NCBI GenBank assembly: GCA_003646585.1
Contig: QMLA01000068.1
Span: 1 to 6,187 of the forward strand
Length of the DNA stretch: 6,187 nucleotides
DNA from: Deltaproteobacteria bacterium
GTDB taxonomy: Bacteria > Desulfobacterota > B13-G15
Direction of reading: 5' to 3'
This document shows, piece after piece, positions 1 through 6,187 of this stretch (the stretch's first letter is position 1; every line of letters begins with the position of its first letter). The notes beneath the pieces were generated by a model. It saw nothing but the letters and a program-made list of their open reading frames with translations. It was not told the origin of the DNA and made no database searches. The position numbers were made by a program, and so were the translations under genes.

Positions 1-1079
1 AGAGGCTCCTTCGGGAAGGCAGGGCTTATGAGTGCTTCTGCAGCAGAGAAGAACTTGAGGAATTGAGGCAGAGGAACCTCCAGAGGGGGCTTCCGCCCCG
101 TTATGATCGCAGATGCCTCGGGCTTTCCGAAGCGGAAAAGCAAAGATTGAGGGCCCAGGGAAGGGTCCCCTCGCTGAGGTTCAGGGTGGAGGGGACGGTG
201 ACCTTCGAGGATGAGGTCTTCGGACCCCAGAGGTTCAGGGGGGAGGACTTGGGGGATTTCATAATAATGAGGCCAGGTGGGTTGCCGACTTACAACTTCG
301 CCTGCGTGATCGATGATCACCTCCTGGGGGTGACCCACGTGATAAGGGGGGAGGACCACCTTCCCAACACCCCAAGGCAGATCCTCCTCTACAGGGCCTT
401 TGGATGGGATATCCCGAAGTTCGCCCACCTGCCCCTGCTCCTGGGTCCCGATGGGAAGGTCCTTTCCAAACGCCACGGTCCCACCTCCCTCAAGGAGCTC
501 AGGGAGATGGGCATCTTGCCCCAGGCCCTGGCCAATTATCTGCTGAGCCTGGGAGGGGCAACGGGGGATCGCATCCTCGACTGGGAGGGGATGAAGGAGG
601 CCTTTTCCCTGTCGGGGATCTCAAGGAGCCATCCGGTCTTCGACATGGGCAGGCTCCTCTGGTTCAACCGCGAACACCTGAAGGGACTGGGAGGGCAGAA
701 GCTTCAGGTCCTGTTGGGGTCCCCCGAAGGGGTGAATCCCCATGCCCTGGAGCTTCTGCGGGACGAGGTATCGACCCTCTCGGAGCTGAGGGAACTGGTG
801 AGCTCCCTGCTCAGGGATCCCGACTGGCAGAACCGGGATCTGCTCGGGGACGGTGAGGTCCTCGAGATCGCCCTGCGGGAACTCGATGGAGGGAAGGAAG
901 GGCTGCTTGAGAGGGTCCTCAGGGTTTCGGGCAGAAAGCCCAGGGAGGTCTTTTTGCCGCTGAGGGTTGCCCTTACGGGGCAAAGGCAGGGTCCTGAATT
1001 GAGAAAATTGCTCGAGTTCTTTGACGAAAGCACAATAAGGCATCGCCTCAAAAAGGCCCTTTCGGTTTTAAGGAGGTGA
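1..1079 (+). CDS. gltX: Glutamyl-tRNA synthetase, 3' part (5' end outside the window)
   Basis: This class I aminoacyl-tRNA synthetase charges tRNA-Glu (in some bacteria also tRNA-Gln) with glutamate in the cytoplasm. The frame is open from the left edge (first full codon at base 3), so 359 codons remain; the family is usually about 470-490, so roughly the first 110-120 residues with the HIGH motif are missing. Visible in order: a zinc-binding segment C-x-C-x24-C (Cys codons at 33, 39 and 114); the strongly conserved block GEDHLPNTPRQ near 349-381; the KMSKS-type loop as VLSKRHG (459-479); then the helical anticodon-binding C-terminal domain, with LPLRVALTG near 954-980. The TTG at 63 is internal, because family homology continues upstream of it. 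The stop codon lies inside the cysS ribosome-binding site, so the two are probably cotranscribed. Odd points: the usual fourth zinc ligand (His two residues after the third Cys) is Gly, and the first Lys of KLSKR is Val. I cannot tell whether the enzyme is discriminating. Identity is very secure. Confidence 0.97.
   Translation, partial: RLLREGRAYECFCSREELEELRQRNLQRGLPPRYDRRCLGLSEAEKQRLRAQGRVPSLRFRVEGTVTFEDEVFGPQRFRGEDLGDFIIMRPGGLPTYNFACVIDDHLLGVTHVIRGEDHLPNTPRQILLYRAFGWDIPKFAHLPLLLGPDGKVLSKRHGPTSLKELREMGILPQALANYLLSLGGATGDRILDWEGMKEAFSLSGISRSHPVFDMGRLLWFNREHLKGLGGQKLQVLLGSPEGVNPHALELLRDEVSTLSELRELVSSLLRDPDWQNRDLLGDGEVLEIALRELDGGKEGLLERVLRVSGRKPREVFLPLRVALTGQRQGPELRKLLEFFDESTIRHRLKKALSVLRR
1069..1079 (+). 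promoter_or_regulatory. Very strong Shine-Dalgarno site for cysS
   Basis: TAAGGAGGTGA is an 11-base uninterrupted complement to the canonical 3' end of bacterial 16S rRNA. The AGGAGG core (1071-1076) is six bases from the cysS ATG. It also encodes the last GltX residues, and its final TGA is the gltX stop codon, so gltX termination and cysS initiation happen at the same spot. This fixes the cysS start. Confidence 0.93.
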
Positions 1080-1082
1080 GGG

Positions 1083-2513
1083 ATGGACCTTCAGCTTTAC
1101 AATACCTATCGAAGGCGTAAGGAACCCTTCAGGCCCTTGCAGCCCCCTCGGGTGGGGATGTATGTGTGTGGGGTTACTGTTTACGACCTGACCCACATAG
1201 GGCATGCCCGAAGCCTTGTGGTCTTCGATGTGCTTTACCGTTATCTGAAGTACCTCGGTTTCAGGGTCCTTTATGTCAGGAACTTCACCGACATAGACGA
1301 CAAGATCATCAACCGGGCCCAGCAGGAGGGCGTGACCTTTAGGGAGATAGCCGAGCGATACATCGCCGAGTTTTACGCCGATACCGACCCCCTTGGCCTG
1401 GAGAGGCCCGATGTTGAACCCAGGGCCACCGAGCACATCCCCGAGATGATCGAGGCGATAAGGCGTTTGATAGAGAAGGGGCATGCCTATGTGGCCGATG
1501 GGAACGTGTATTTTTCGGTGGAGAGCTTCCCCGGATACGGAAAGCTTTCCGGCAGAAGCCCCGAGGAGATGATGGCAGGGGCCAGGATCGAGCCCGATCC
1601 CAAAAAGAGGAATCCCCTGGACTTTGCCCTCTGGAAGGCCTCAAAGCCCGGAGAACCCAGCTGGAGTTCCCCGTGGGGGGAGGGCCGCCCGGGGTGGCAC
1701 CTTGAGTGTTCGGTGATGAGCCAGAAGTACCTTGGCGAAACCCTCGATATCCACGGAGGGGGGCAGGACCTGATCTTCCCCCACCATGAAAACGAGATCG
1801 CCCAGTCGGAGGCCTTGACCGGAAAGCCCTTCGTCCGCTACTGGGTCCACAACGGTTTCGTACAGGTGCGGGGCGAGAAGATGTCCAAGTCCCTGGGAAA
1901 CATAGTGACCCTTAAGGAGATCCTCAGGGAACACCATCCGGAGGCCTTGAGGCTTTTTCTTTTGGGCCGTCATTACCGCAGTCCCGTCGATTACACCCCC
2001 GAAAGGCTCAGAGAGGCAAGCAGATCCCTTGAGCGGCTTTACGCGGTCCTTTTGAGGGTCAAAAGGGCCGAAGGATCCGATGAGGGGGGATGGGGGAAGG
2101 TCGTGGAGCTCTCAGAAGGCCTCCCCGATAGATTCCACCAGGCCATGTCCGATGACCTAAATACCCCTCGGGCCTTGGCGGGGCTCTTTGAGCTCATGAG
2201 GGAGGTGAACAGGATCCAGGGGCCGATGCCCAGGCCCGTTGCCGAAAGGATCCGCAGGGCCCTTGAACCTTACCAGAGGGTCTTGGGGATCCTGGGGGAG
2301 GATCCGGAGGGGTTTTTCGAATCCAAGAGGATGAGGAAGCTCAAGGTGCTTGGGATCTCCCCTGAAGAGGTCCAAAGGCTTATAGAAGAAAGGGATAGGG
2401 CGAGGAAGAGGAAGGACTTTGAGACCGCGGACAGGATCCGCGATCATCTTGCCTCCTATGGCATAAGGCTGATGGATACCCCTGAAGGAACCACATGGGA
2501 CGTGAATGGATAG
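1083..2513 (+). CDS. cysS: Cysteinyl-tRNA synthetase
   Basis: This monomeric class I synthetase charges tRNA-Cys with cysteine in the cytoplasm. It is complete at 476 residues, a typical length. The Rossmann catalytic domain carries HIGH at residues 38-41 and KMSKS at 266-270. The zinc site that recognises the cysteine thiol is intact: Cys29, Cys209, His234 and Glu238, at almost the same positions as in the E. coli enzyme. Other signatures are CGVTVYD (29-35), FTDIDDKII (68-76), GWHLECS (204-210) and [15 protein letters not shown] (224-238). The helical C-terminal part holds [10 protein letters not shown] and the late [11 protein letters not shown] block, followed by an ending typical of the family ([10 protein letters not shown]). 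The ATG at 1083 is set by an 11-base Shine-Dalgarno match six bases upstream. The gene follows gltX after 3 bp and overlaps uvrB by 8 bp. No catalytic residue is missing; this looks like the normal housekeeping enzyme. Confidence 0.99.
   Translation: MDLQLYNTYRRRKEPFRPLQPPRVGMYVCGVTVYDLTHIGHARSLVVFDVLYRYLKYLGFRVLYVRNFTDIDDKIINRAQQEGVTFREIAERYIAEFYADTDPLGLERPDVEPRATEHIPEMIEAIRRLIEKGHAYVADGNVYFSVESFPGYGKLSGRSPEEMMAGARIEPDPKKRNPLDFALWKASKPGEPSWSSPWGEGRPGWHLECSVMSQKYLGETLDIHGGGQDLIFPHHENEIAQSEALTGKPFVRYWVHNGFVQVRGEKMSKSLGNIVTLKEILREHHPEALRLFLLGRHYRSPVDYTPERLREASRSLERLYAVLLRVKRAEGSDEGGWGKVVELSEGLPDRFHQAMSDDLNTPRALAGLFELMREVNRIQGPMPRPVAERIRRALEPYQRVLGILGEDPEGFFESKRMRKLKVLGISPEEVQRLIEERDRARKRKDFETADRIRDHLASYGIRLMDTPEGTTWDVNG
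2506..2513 (+). other. 8-bp cysS/uvrB overlap with a weak uvrB initiation region
   Basis: The uvrB ATG (2506-2508) lies inside the last codons of cysS, whose TAG stop is 2511-2513. In the uvrB frame the preceding codon is TGA (2503-2505), so no longer uvrB start is possible. Upstream there is only a weak GGGA (2497-2500) at five bases and a GAAGGAA (2484-2490) that is about 15 bases away. The layout suggests that ribosomes finishing cysS reinitiate on uvrB; that is inference. Confidence 0.75.
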
Positions 2514-4554
2514 GTTCAGGCTGGTAACGGAGTTCGAACCCAGGGGCGATCAACCCAAGGCCATAGAGCAGCTGTGCCGGTGGCTCAGGGAAGGCGCGCG
2601 GCACATGGTCCTTCTTGGGGTCACCGGTTCGGGGAAGACCTTCACCATGGCCAATGTCATCTCGAGGCTCAACCGCCCGGCCTTGATCATATCCCACAAT
2701 AAGGCCCTTGCAGCCCAGCTTTACGGCGAATTCAAGCAGCTCTTCCCCGAAAACGCCGTGGAGTTCTTCGTGAGCTATTACGATTACTATCAGCCGGAGG
2801 CCTATATCCCCGAGACCGACACCTACATCGAAAAGGACACCCTCATAAATGAGGAGATCGATAAACTCAGACACTCTGCCACAAGGTCCCTCTTGGAAAG
2901 GAGGGATGTCATCATCGTTGCAAGCGTTTCCTGTATTTATGGCCTTGGTTCCCCCGAGGATTACGCCTCGATGAAATTGCCCCTGAAGAAGGGGATGAGG
3001 ATCAGGAGGTCGGATATCCTCTCCTATCTCGTCGAGATCCTCTATCAGCGCAACGATTACGACTTCTTCCGGGGAACCTTCAGGGTGAGGGGCGACATCA
3101 TCGAGGTCTTTCCGGCTCACGAGGAAGAGAGGGCCTTAAGAATTGAGCTGTGGGAGGATGAGGTAGTTTCCTTGAAGGAATTCGACCCCTTAAGCGGCAA
3201 GGTCATAGGGGAACTTGACTCCTACACCGTTTATCCTGCCAGCCACTACGTCACCCCGCGCGAGAGGCTCCTTCTGGCCATAGAGGGGATAAAGGAGGAG
3301 CTGAGGGAGAGGGTCAGGGAGCTCAGGGGGCAGGGCAAATTGCTTGAGGCCCAGAGGCTCGAACAGCGGACGATGTTTGACATCGAGATGCTCCTTGAGG
3401 TCGGATACTGCAAGGGCATCGAGAACTATTCGCGACACCTCACAGGACGCCTTCCAGGGGAACCCCCTCCCACCCTCCTGGATTATCTTCACGAGGACAC
3501 CATCATCTTCATCGACGAATCCCATGTGACCATCCCCCAGCTTCAGGGGATGTACTACGGGGATCGTTCCCGCAAGGAGACCCTGGTGGAGTATGGCTTC
3601 AGGCTCCCTTCGGCCCTAGATAACCGTCCCCTGAAGTTCGAGGAGTTCGAGGAGCGGATTGGGCAGGTGGTCTATGTGTCCGCCACCCCCGGAGATTATG
3701 AACTCGAGAAGGCCCAGGGGCGGGTGGCCGAGCAGATCATAAGGCCCACCGGGCTGATGGATCCGGAGGGGGAGGTGAGGCCCGCCAGGGGGCAGGTGGA
3801 GGATCTCTACTGGGAGATAAAGAAGAGGGCCGAGAGGGGCGAGAGAGTCCTTGTGACGACCTTAACAAAGCGCATGGCAGAGGACCTGACCGATTACTAC
3901 CGGGAGAGGGGACTGAGGGTGAGGTACATGCATGCAGAGGTGGATACTCTCGAAAGGATCGAGATCCTGAGGGATCTGAGGCTTGGCAAGTTCGACTGTT
4001 TGATAGGCATAAATCTTTTGCGCGAGGGCCTTGATCTGCCGGAGGTGTCGCTTGTGGCAATCCTTGATGCGGACAAGGAGGGCTTTTTGCGTTCAGAACG
4101 GGCCCTGATTCAGACCTTCGGTCGGGCGGCAAGGAACGTCAACGGGAAGGTGATCCTTTATGCCGATACCATAACCAGGTCCATGGCCTCGGCCATCCGG
4201 GAGACGGAGCGCCGCCGCAGGATCCAGGCCGAATACAACCGCACCCATGGAATAACCCCCGAGACCATCAGGAAGGGCATCCACGACATCCTCAGCTCCA
4301 TCTACGAAGTCGATTATCCCAGGGTCCCGGAGGTGGGGGAAGAGGAGGAGGTCTACCTCTCGGACCATGAGGCCCTGAAGGGGCGCATAGAGGAACTGCG
4401 CAGGATGATGAGGGAGGCGGCATCAAGGCTCGAGTTCGAAAGGGCAGCGGAACTGAGGGACAAGATAAAGGAGCTGGAGAGGAGGCTGCTGGAGATAGGG
4501 GCACCGGTTAGGGAAAGGGCAGAGAGGGTAAGGAAAAGGAGGGCCAGGAGGTAA
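2506..4554 (+). CDS. uvrB: UvrABC excinuclease subunit B (DNA damage-verifying helicase)
   Basis: UvrB receives damaged DNA from UvrA, verifies the lesion by threading a beta-hairpin between the strands using ATP, and then recruits UvrC for dual incision. The gene is complete at 682 residues (family about 660-690). Visible parts: N-terminal [11 protein letters not shown] (10-20); Walker A GVTGSGKT (38-45); the aromatic beta-hairpin from about residue 90, with Tyr91, 92, 94, 95 and 100; [12 protein letters not shown] shortly after; Walker B DESH (337-340); SAT (392-394); the [16 protein letters not shown] block; motif VI as QTFGRAARN (536-544); and a C-terminal UVR helical hairpin (about 618-664) that binds UvrC, ending in a very basic tail. 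The start is forced by an adjacent in-frame stop and matches the family N-terminus. Motif VI has Phe where Ile is usual, and the motif after Walker A reads HNKALAAQL rather than the common NKTLAAQL; both look tolerable. No uvrA or uvrC is present. Expression appears tied to cysS upstream and mtnA downstream. Confidence 0.99.
   Translation: MDRFRLVTEFEPRGDQPKAIEQLCRWLREGARHMVLLGVTGSGKTFTMANVISRLNRPALIISHNKALAAQLYGEFKQLFPENAVEFFVSYYDYYQPEAYIPETDTYIEKDTLINEEIDKLRHSATRSLLERRDVIIVASVSCIYGLGSPEDYASMKLPLKKGMRIRRSDILSYLVEILYQRNDYDFFRGTFRVRGDIIEVFPAHEEERALRIELWEDEVVSLKEFDPLSGKVIGELDSYTVYPASHYVTPRERLLLAIEGIKEELRERVRELRGQGKLLEAQRLEQRTMFDIEMLLEVGYCKGIENYSRHLTGRLPGEPPPTLLDYLHEDTIIFIDESHVTIPQLQGMYYGDRSRKETLVEYGFRLPSALDNRPLKFEEFEERIGQVVYVSATPGDYELEKAQGRVAEQIIRPTGLMDPEGEVRPARGQVEDLYWEIKKRAERGERVLVTTLTKRMAEDLTDYYRERGLRVRYMHAEVDTLERIEILRDLRLGKFDCLIGINLLREGLDLPEVSLVAILDADKEGFLRSERALIQTFGRAARNVNGKVILYADTITRSMASAIRETERRRRIQAEYNRTHGITPETIRKGIHDILSSIYEVDYPRVPEVGEEEEVYLSDHEALKGRIEELRRMMREAASRLEFERAAELRDKIKELERRLLEIGAPVRERAERVRKRRARR
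4546..4551 (+). promoter_or_regulatory. Shine-Dalgarno site for mtnA
   Basis: AGGAGG lies in the last uvrB codons, six bases before the GTG at 4558, and so decides that start. The uvrB TAA stop (4552-4554) falls in the spacer. No ATG gives a better family N-terminus, so GTG initiation is well supported. Confidence 0.9.
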
Positions 4555-4557
4555 CTC

Positions 4558-5538
4558 GTGGAACACATCCTCTGGGAAGGGAACGCCGTGCTTTTGCTGG
4601 ATCAAAGGCGCCTCCCTTCCGAGGTAGTCTATGTCCGCTGTGAGGATGTCGAGGCAGTAGCCAGGGCCATAGAGGAGATGGTCATCAGGGGGGCACCGGC
4701 CATAGGGATCGTGGCGGCCCTGGGCGTTGCCCTTGAGGCAAGAAGGAACCCAAGAAGGCCCGAGGAAGCAGCCCTTCGAGCCATCGAGGTCCTGGGCCGG
4801 ACCAGACCCACGGCCAGAAACCTCTTCTGGGCCCTCGAGAGGATGAAGGGGATCCTCGGCAGCCCCTTCAGGGATCTCGTCAAGGCCCTGGAGGAGGAGG
4901 CCTTGAGGATCTGGAGGGAGGATGTGGAGGCCAACCGGGCCATCGGCCTTCACGGTTCCGAACTCCTTGGGCCCGGCAGCAGGGTCCTGACCCACTGCAA
5001 TGCAGGAGCCCTGGCCACAGGGGGTTACGGGACGGCCCTGGGTGTGATAAGGCGGGGTTTCGAGGAGGGCAAGGTCAGGCACGTCTATGCCACAGAGACC
5101 AGGCCCTTTCTGCAGGGATCGAGGCTTACCGCCTGGGAGCTCACCAGGGAGGGGATACCCGTCACCCTCATCGTCGAAGGGGCGGCAGGGTATCTTATGT
5201 CCCGGGGGATGGTGGATGCGGTGATCGTTGGGGCTGATAGGATCACCTCAAGGGGAGATGTGGCCAATAAAATCGGCACCTATACCCTTGCGGTGCTGGC
5301 CAGACAGCACAGCATACCCTTTTATGTTGCCGCTCCCCTTTCGACCTTCGACTTCTCCCTGCTTGGAGGCGACCAGATCCCCATCGAGGAAAGGGACCCA
5401 AGGGAGGTCCTGGAGGTAGGGGGGAGGAGGATCGCCCCCGAGGGGGTCGAGGGGATGAACCCCGCCTTCGATGTGACCCCTGCCGAATTCGTAACGGCCA
5501 TCATCACCGAGAAGGGGGTCCTATGGCCGCCCCTTTGA
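4558..5538 (+). CDS. mtnA: S-methyl-5-thioribose-1-phosphate isomerase (eIF2B-alpha-like family)
   Basis: This enzyme of the methionine salvage pathway converts the aldose methylthioribose-1-phosphate to the ketose methylthioribulose-1-phosphate in the cytosol. It has 326 residues with a GTG start; the family is usually about 340-360, so this one is slightly compact. Signatures: RGAPAIG (44-50), RPTA (83-86), THCNAGALATGGYGTALG with the catalytic Cys147, ETRP (180-183) followed by LQGSRLTAWEL, GADRI with the catalytic Asp227, NKIGTY (237-242) and the PIEERDPREV block near the end. The 80-residue Cys-Asp spacing equals that of the B. subtilis enzyme (Cys160, Asp240). Departures from the usual pattern: the TD-N/S-MA-A/G segment reads VEGAAG (206-211, Glu207 in the Asp position), and the NGD before ANKIGTY reads RGD (Arg232). 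The substrate might therefore be 5-deoxyribose-1-phosphate, which some relatives use; ribose-1,5-bisphosphate isomerase is less likely. Family assignment is secure, exact substrate is not. It overlaps the following SAM-cleaving gene by 16 bp. Confidence 0.92.
   Translation: MEHILWEGNAVLLLDQRRLPSEVVYVRCEDVEAVARAIEEMVIRGAPAIGIVAALGVALEARRNPRRPEEAALRAIEVLGRTRPTARNLFWALERMKGILGSPFRDLVKALEEEALRIWREDVEANRAIGLHGSELLGPGSRVLTHCNAGALATGGYGTALGVIRRGFEEGKVRHVYATETRPFLQGSRLTAWELTREGIPVTLIVEGAAGYLMSRGMVDAVIVGADRITSRGDVANKIGTYTLAVLARQHSIPFYVAAPLSTFDFSLLGGDQIPIEERDPREVLEVGGRRIAPEGVEGMNPAFDVTPAEFVTAIITEKGVLWPPL
5512..5518 (+). promoter_or_regulatory. Probable Shine-Dalgarno site for the DUF62 gene
   Basis: AAGGGGG pairs with the anti-Shine-Dalgarno sequence with one G-U wobble and ends four bases before the ATG at 5523. 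It supports that ATG over the alternative TTG at 5535, which has no such site. It lies entirely inside mtnA coding sequence. Confidence 0.6.
5523..5538 (+). other. 16-bp overlap of mtnA and the DUF62 gene
   Basis: The ATG at 5523 begins the downstream gene in a different frame from mtnA, which stops with TGA at 5536-5538. An alternative TTG start at 5535 would give a 4-bp TTGA overlap and a family-like MIALITDFG N-terminus, so the true start could be four codons further in. Either way, the two frames are interlocked and translation is probably coupled. Confidence 0.8.
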
Positions 5539-6187
5539 TCGCCTTAATAACGGATTTCGGTTGGAGGGACGGATATGTGGGGACAATGAAGGGGGTGATC
5601 CTGGGGATAAACCCCTCCTGCAGGATAGTGGATGTGGCCCATGAGGTCGATCCCCACGACATAACGGCCGGGGCCCTGGTGCTGGAATCGGCCTTCGATT
5701 ATTTCCCACGGGGGACGATCTTTCTGGCAGTGGTGGATCCGGGAGTTGGAGGGAGGAGGCGGGGTATTGTGGTTCGGTGCAGAGACAGGTACCTCGTCGG
5801 GCCCGATAACGGCCTTTTCACCCTGGTTTTGCAGAGGAGTTCCTTCAGAGCCTACGAAATAAGGGAGAGGCACTACATGCTCCCCTGGGTGAGCCCCACC
5901 TTCCACGGGCGCGATGTGTTCGCCCCAATCGCTGCCCACCTTTCCCTGGGGGTGGAACCCCAAAGGTTTGGCCCCGAACTGCGCCCTGAGGACCTCTCCT
6001 TTTTGCCAGTACCCCTGCCGAGGAAACTGCAAGACCACATCCTGGGGCAGGTGATCTACGTGGACCGGTTCGGAAATCTCATAACCAACTTGAGGCCTGA
6101 AGACCTCCCCGAAGGGGAGCTGTTGATAGAGGTCGGAGGGGAGAGGATCCGCGGGCTCAAGTCCACCTATGAGGAGGGAGGATGGGG
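5523..6187 (+). CDS. SAM hydroxide adenosyltransferase (SAM hydrolase, DUF62 family), 5' part
   Basis: I translated this frame by hand: it is open from the ATG to the right edge, giving 221 full codons. The family is usually about 250-280 residues, so an estimated 30-60 C-terminal residues lie outside. It belongs to the fluorinase/chlorinase superfamily; DUF62 members use water instead of halide to split S-adenosylmethionine into adenosine and L-methionine. Visible: ALITDFG (7-13) with DGYVGTMKG (16-24), DVAHEVDPHDI (37-47), VVDPGVGGRRR (70-80) with Asp72 and Arg79, GPDNGLF (93-99), FHGRDVFAP (127-135) with His128, and VDRFGNLITN (180-189) opening the C-terminal domain. Asp72, Arg79 and His128 correspond to the Asp-Arg-His water-activating triad described for archaeal DUF62 proteins (Asp68, Arg75, His127 in the Pyrococcus protein), which points to hydrolase rather than halogenase activity. 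It overlaps mtnA by 16 bp, placing it beside another SAM-byproduct enzyme. Physiological role of the family is still debated; removal of the off-stereoisomer of SAM is one proposal. Confidence 0.92.
   Translation, partial: MAAPLIALITDFGWRDGYVGTMKGVILGINPSCRIVDVAHEVDPHDITAGALVLESAFDYFPRGTIFLAVVDPGVGGRRRGIVVRCRDRYLVGPDNGLFTLVLQRSSFRAYEIRERHYMLPWVSPTFHGRDVFAPIAAHLSLGVEPQRFGPELRPEDLSFLPVPLPRKLQDHILGQVIYVDRFGNLITNLRPEDLPEGELLIEVGGERIRGLKSTYEEGGW

Noticed and set aside
63..65. TTG at 63 as the start of a short gltX-like gene
   Set aside because: The frame continues to the left edge with GltX-specific sequence, including two zinc-binding Cys residues, so the gene is cut by the window rather than truncated in nature.
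621..1051. Two overlapping minus-strand frames opposite gltX
   Set aside because: Antisense to the conserved GltX C-terminal domain, with no motifs of their own.
1077..1085. Possible terminator or promoter at the gene junctions
   Set aside because: The junctions have 3-bp gaps or overlaps, with no room for a terminator hairpin and T-run, and I saw no convincing -35/-10 pair near them.
2060..2110. G-rich stretch within cysS as a possible regulatory or quadruplex element
   Set aside because: It encodes a variable linker in the helical part of CysS in frame, and similar G-runs occur throughout this purine-rich strand.
2380..3120. Long open frame on the minus strand (246 codons) opposite the cysS end and uvrB start
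   Set aside because: It lies fully antisense to two securely identified genes, shows no family motifs, and its length is explained by the codon bias of the sense strand leaving few antisense stops.
4423..5082. Minus-strand open frame of 219 codons across the uvrB/mtnA junction
   Set aside because: The translation is proline- and glycine-rich low-information sequence with no recognisable domain, antisense to real genes.
5544..6038. Minus-strand open frame of 164 codons at the right end
   Set aside because: The plus strand here encodes an unmistakable DUF62 protein running off the edge; the minus frame is its shadow.

Overview
The window is a compact bacterial chromosome segment with five genes, all on the + strand. 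They are packed so tightly that there is essentially no intergenic DNA: the junctions are a 3-bp gap, an 8-bp overlap, a 3-bp gap and a 16-bp overlap. Nothing here is mobile, repeated, CRISPR-like or an RNA gene, and no stretch over 300 bases lacks a gene. I see no promoter or terminator, so any operon promoter probably lies upstream of the window.

Layout: (1) 1-1079, the 3' three quarters of gltX (glutamyl-tRNA synthetase), cut by the left edge; (2) 1083-2513, complete cysS (cysteinyl-tRNA synthetase); (3) 2506-4554, complete uvrB (nucleotide excision repair helicase subunit); (4) 4558-5538, complete mtnA-type methylthioribose-1-phosphate isomerase; (5) 5523-6187, the 5' part of a SAM hydroxide adenosyltransferase (DUF62 family), cut by the right edge.

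Functionally the segment has two halves. The first three genes are information-processing housekeeping (two class I aminoacyl-tRNA synthetases and a repair helicase). The last two both act on S-adenosylmethionine or its breakdown products, and their overlapping frames suggest they are translated together. A DUF62 enzyme splits SAM into adenosine and methionine. MtnA isomerises the ribose-1-phosphate derived from methylthioadenosine or, in some relatives, from 5'-deoxyadenosine.

Organism: clearly a bacterium (uvrB, bacterial-type gltX and cysS, strong Shine-Dalgarno sites). Moderately high GC, very frequent AGG for arginine and ATA for isoleucine, charged-residue-rich proteins and minimal spacing fit a thermophilic, streamlined, probably anaerobic lineage. 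I cannot name the phylum from the sequence alone. I found no previously undescribed system. The most interesting points are the mtnA/SAM-hydrolase pairing and non-consensus residues in MtnA and GltX.
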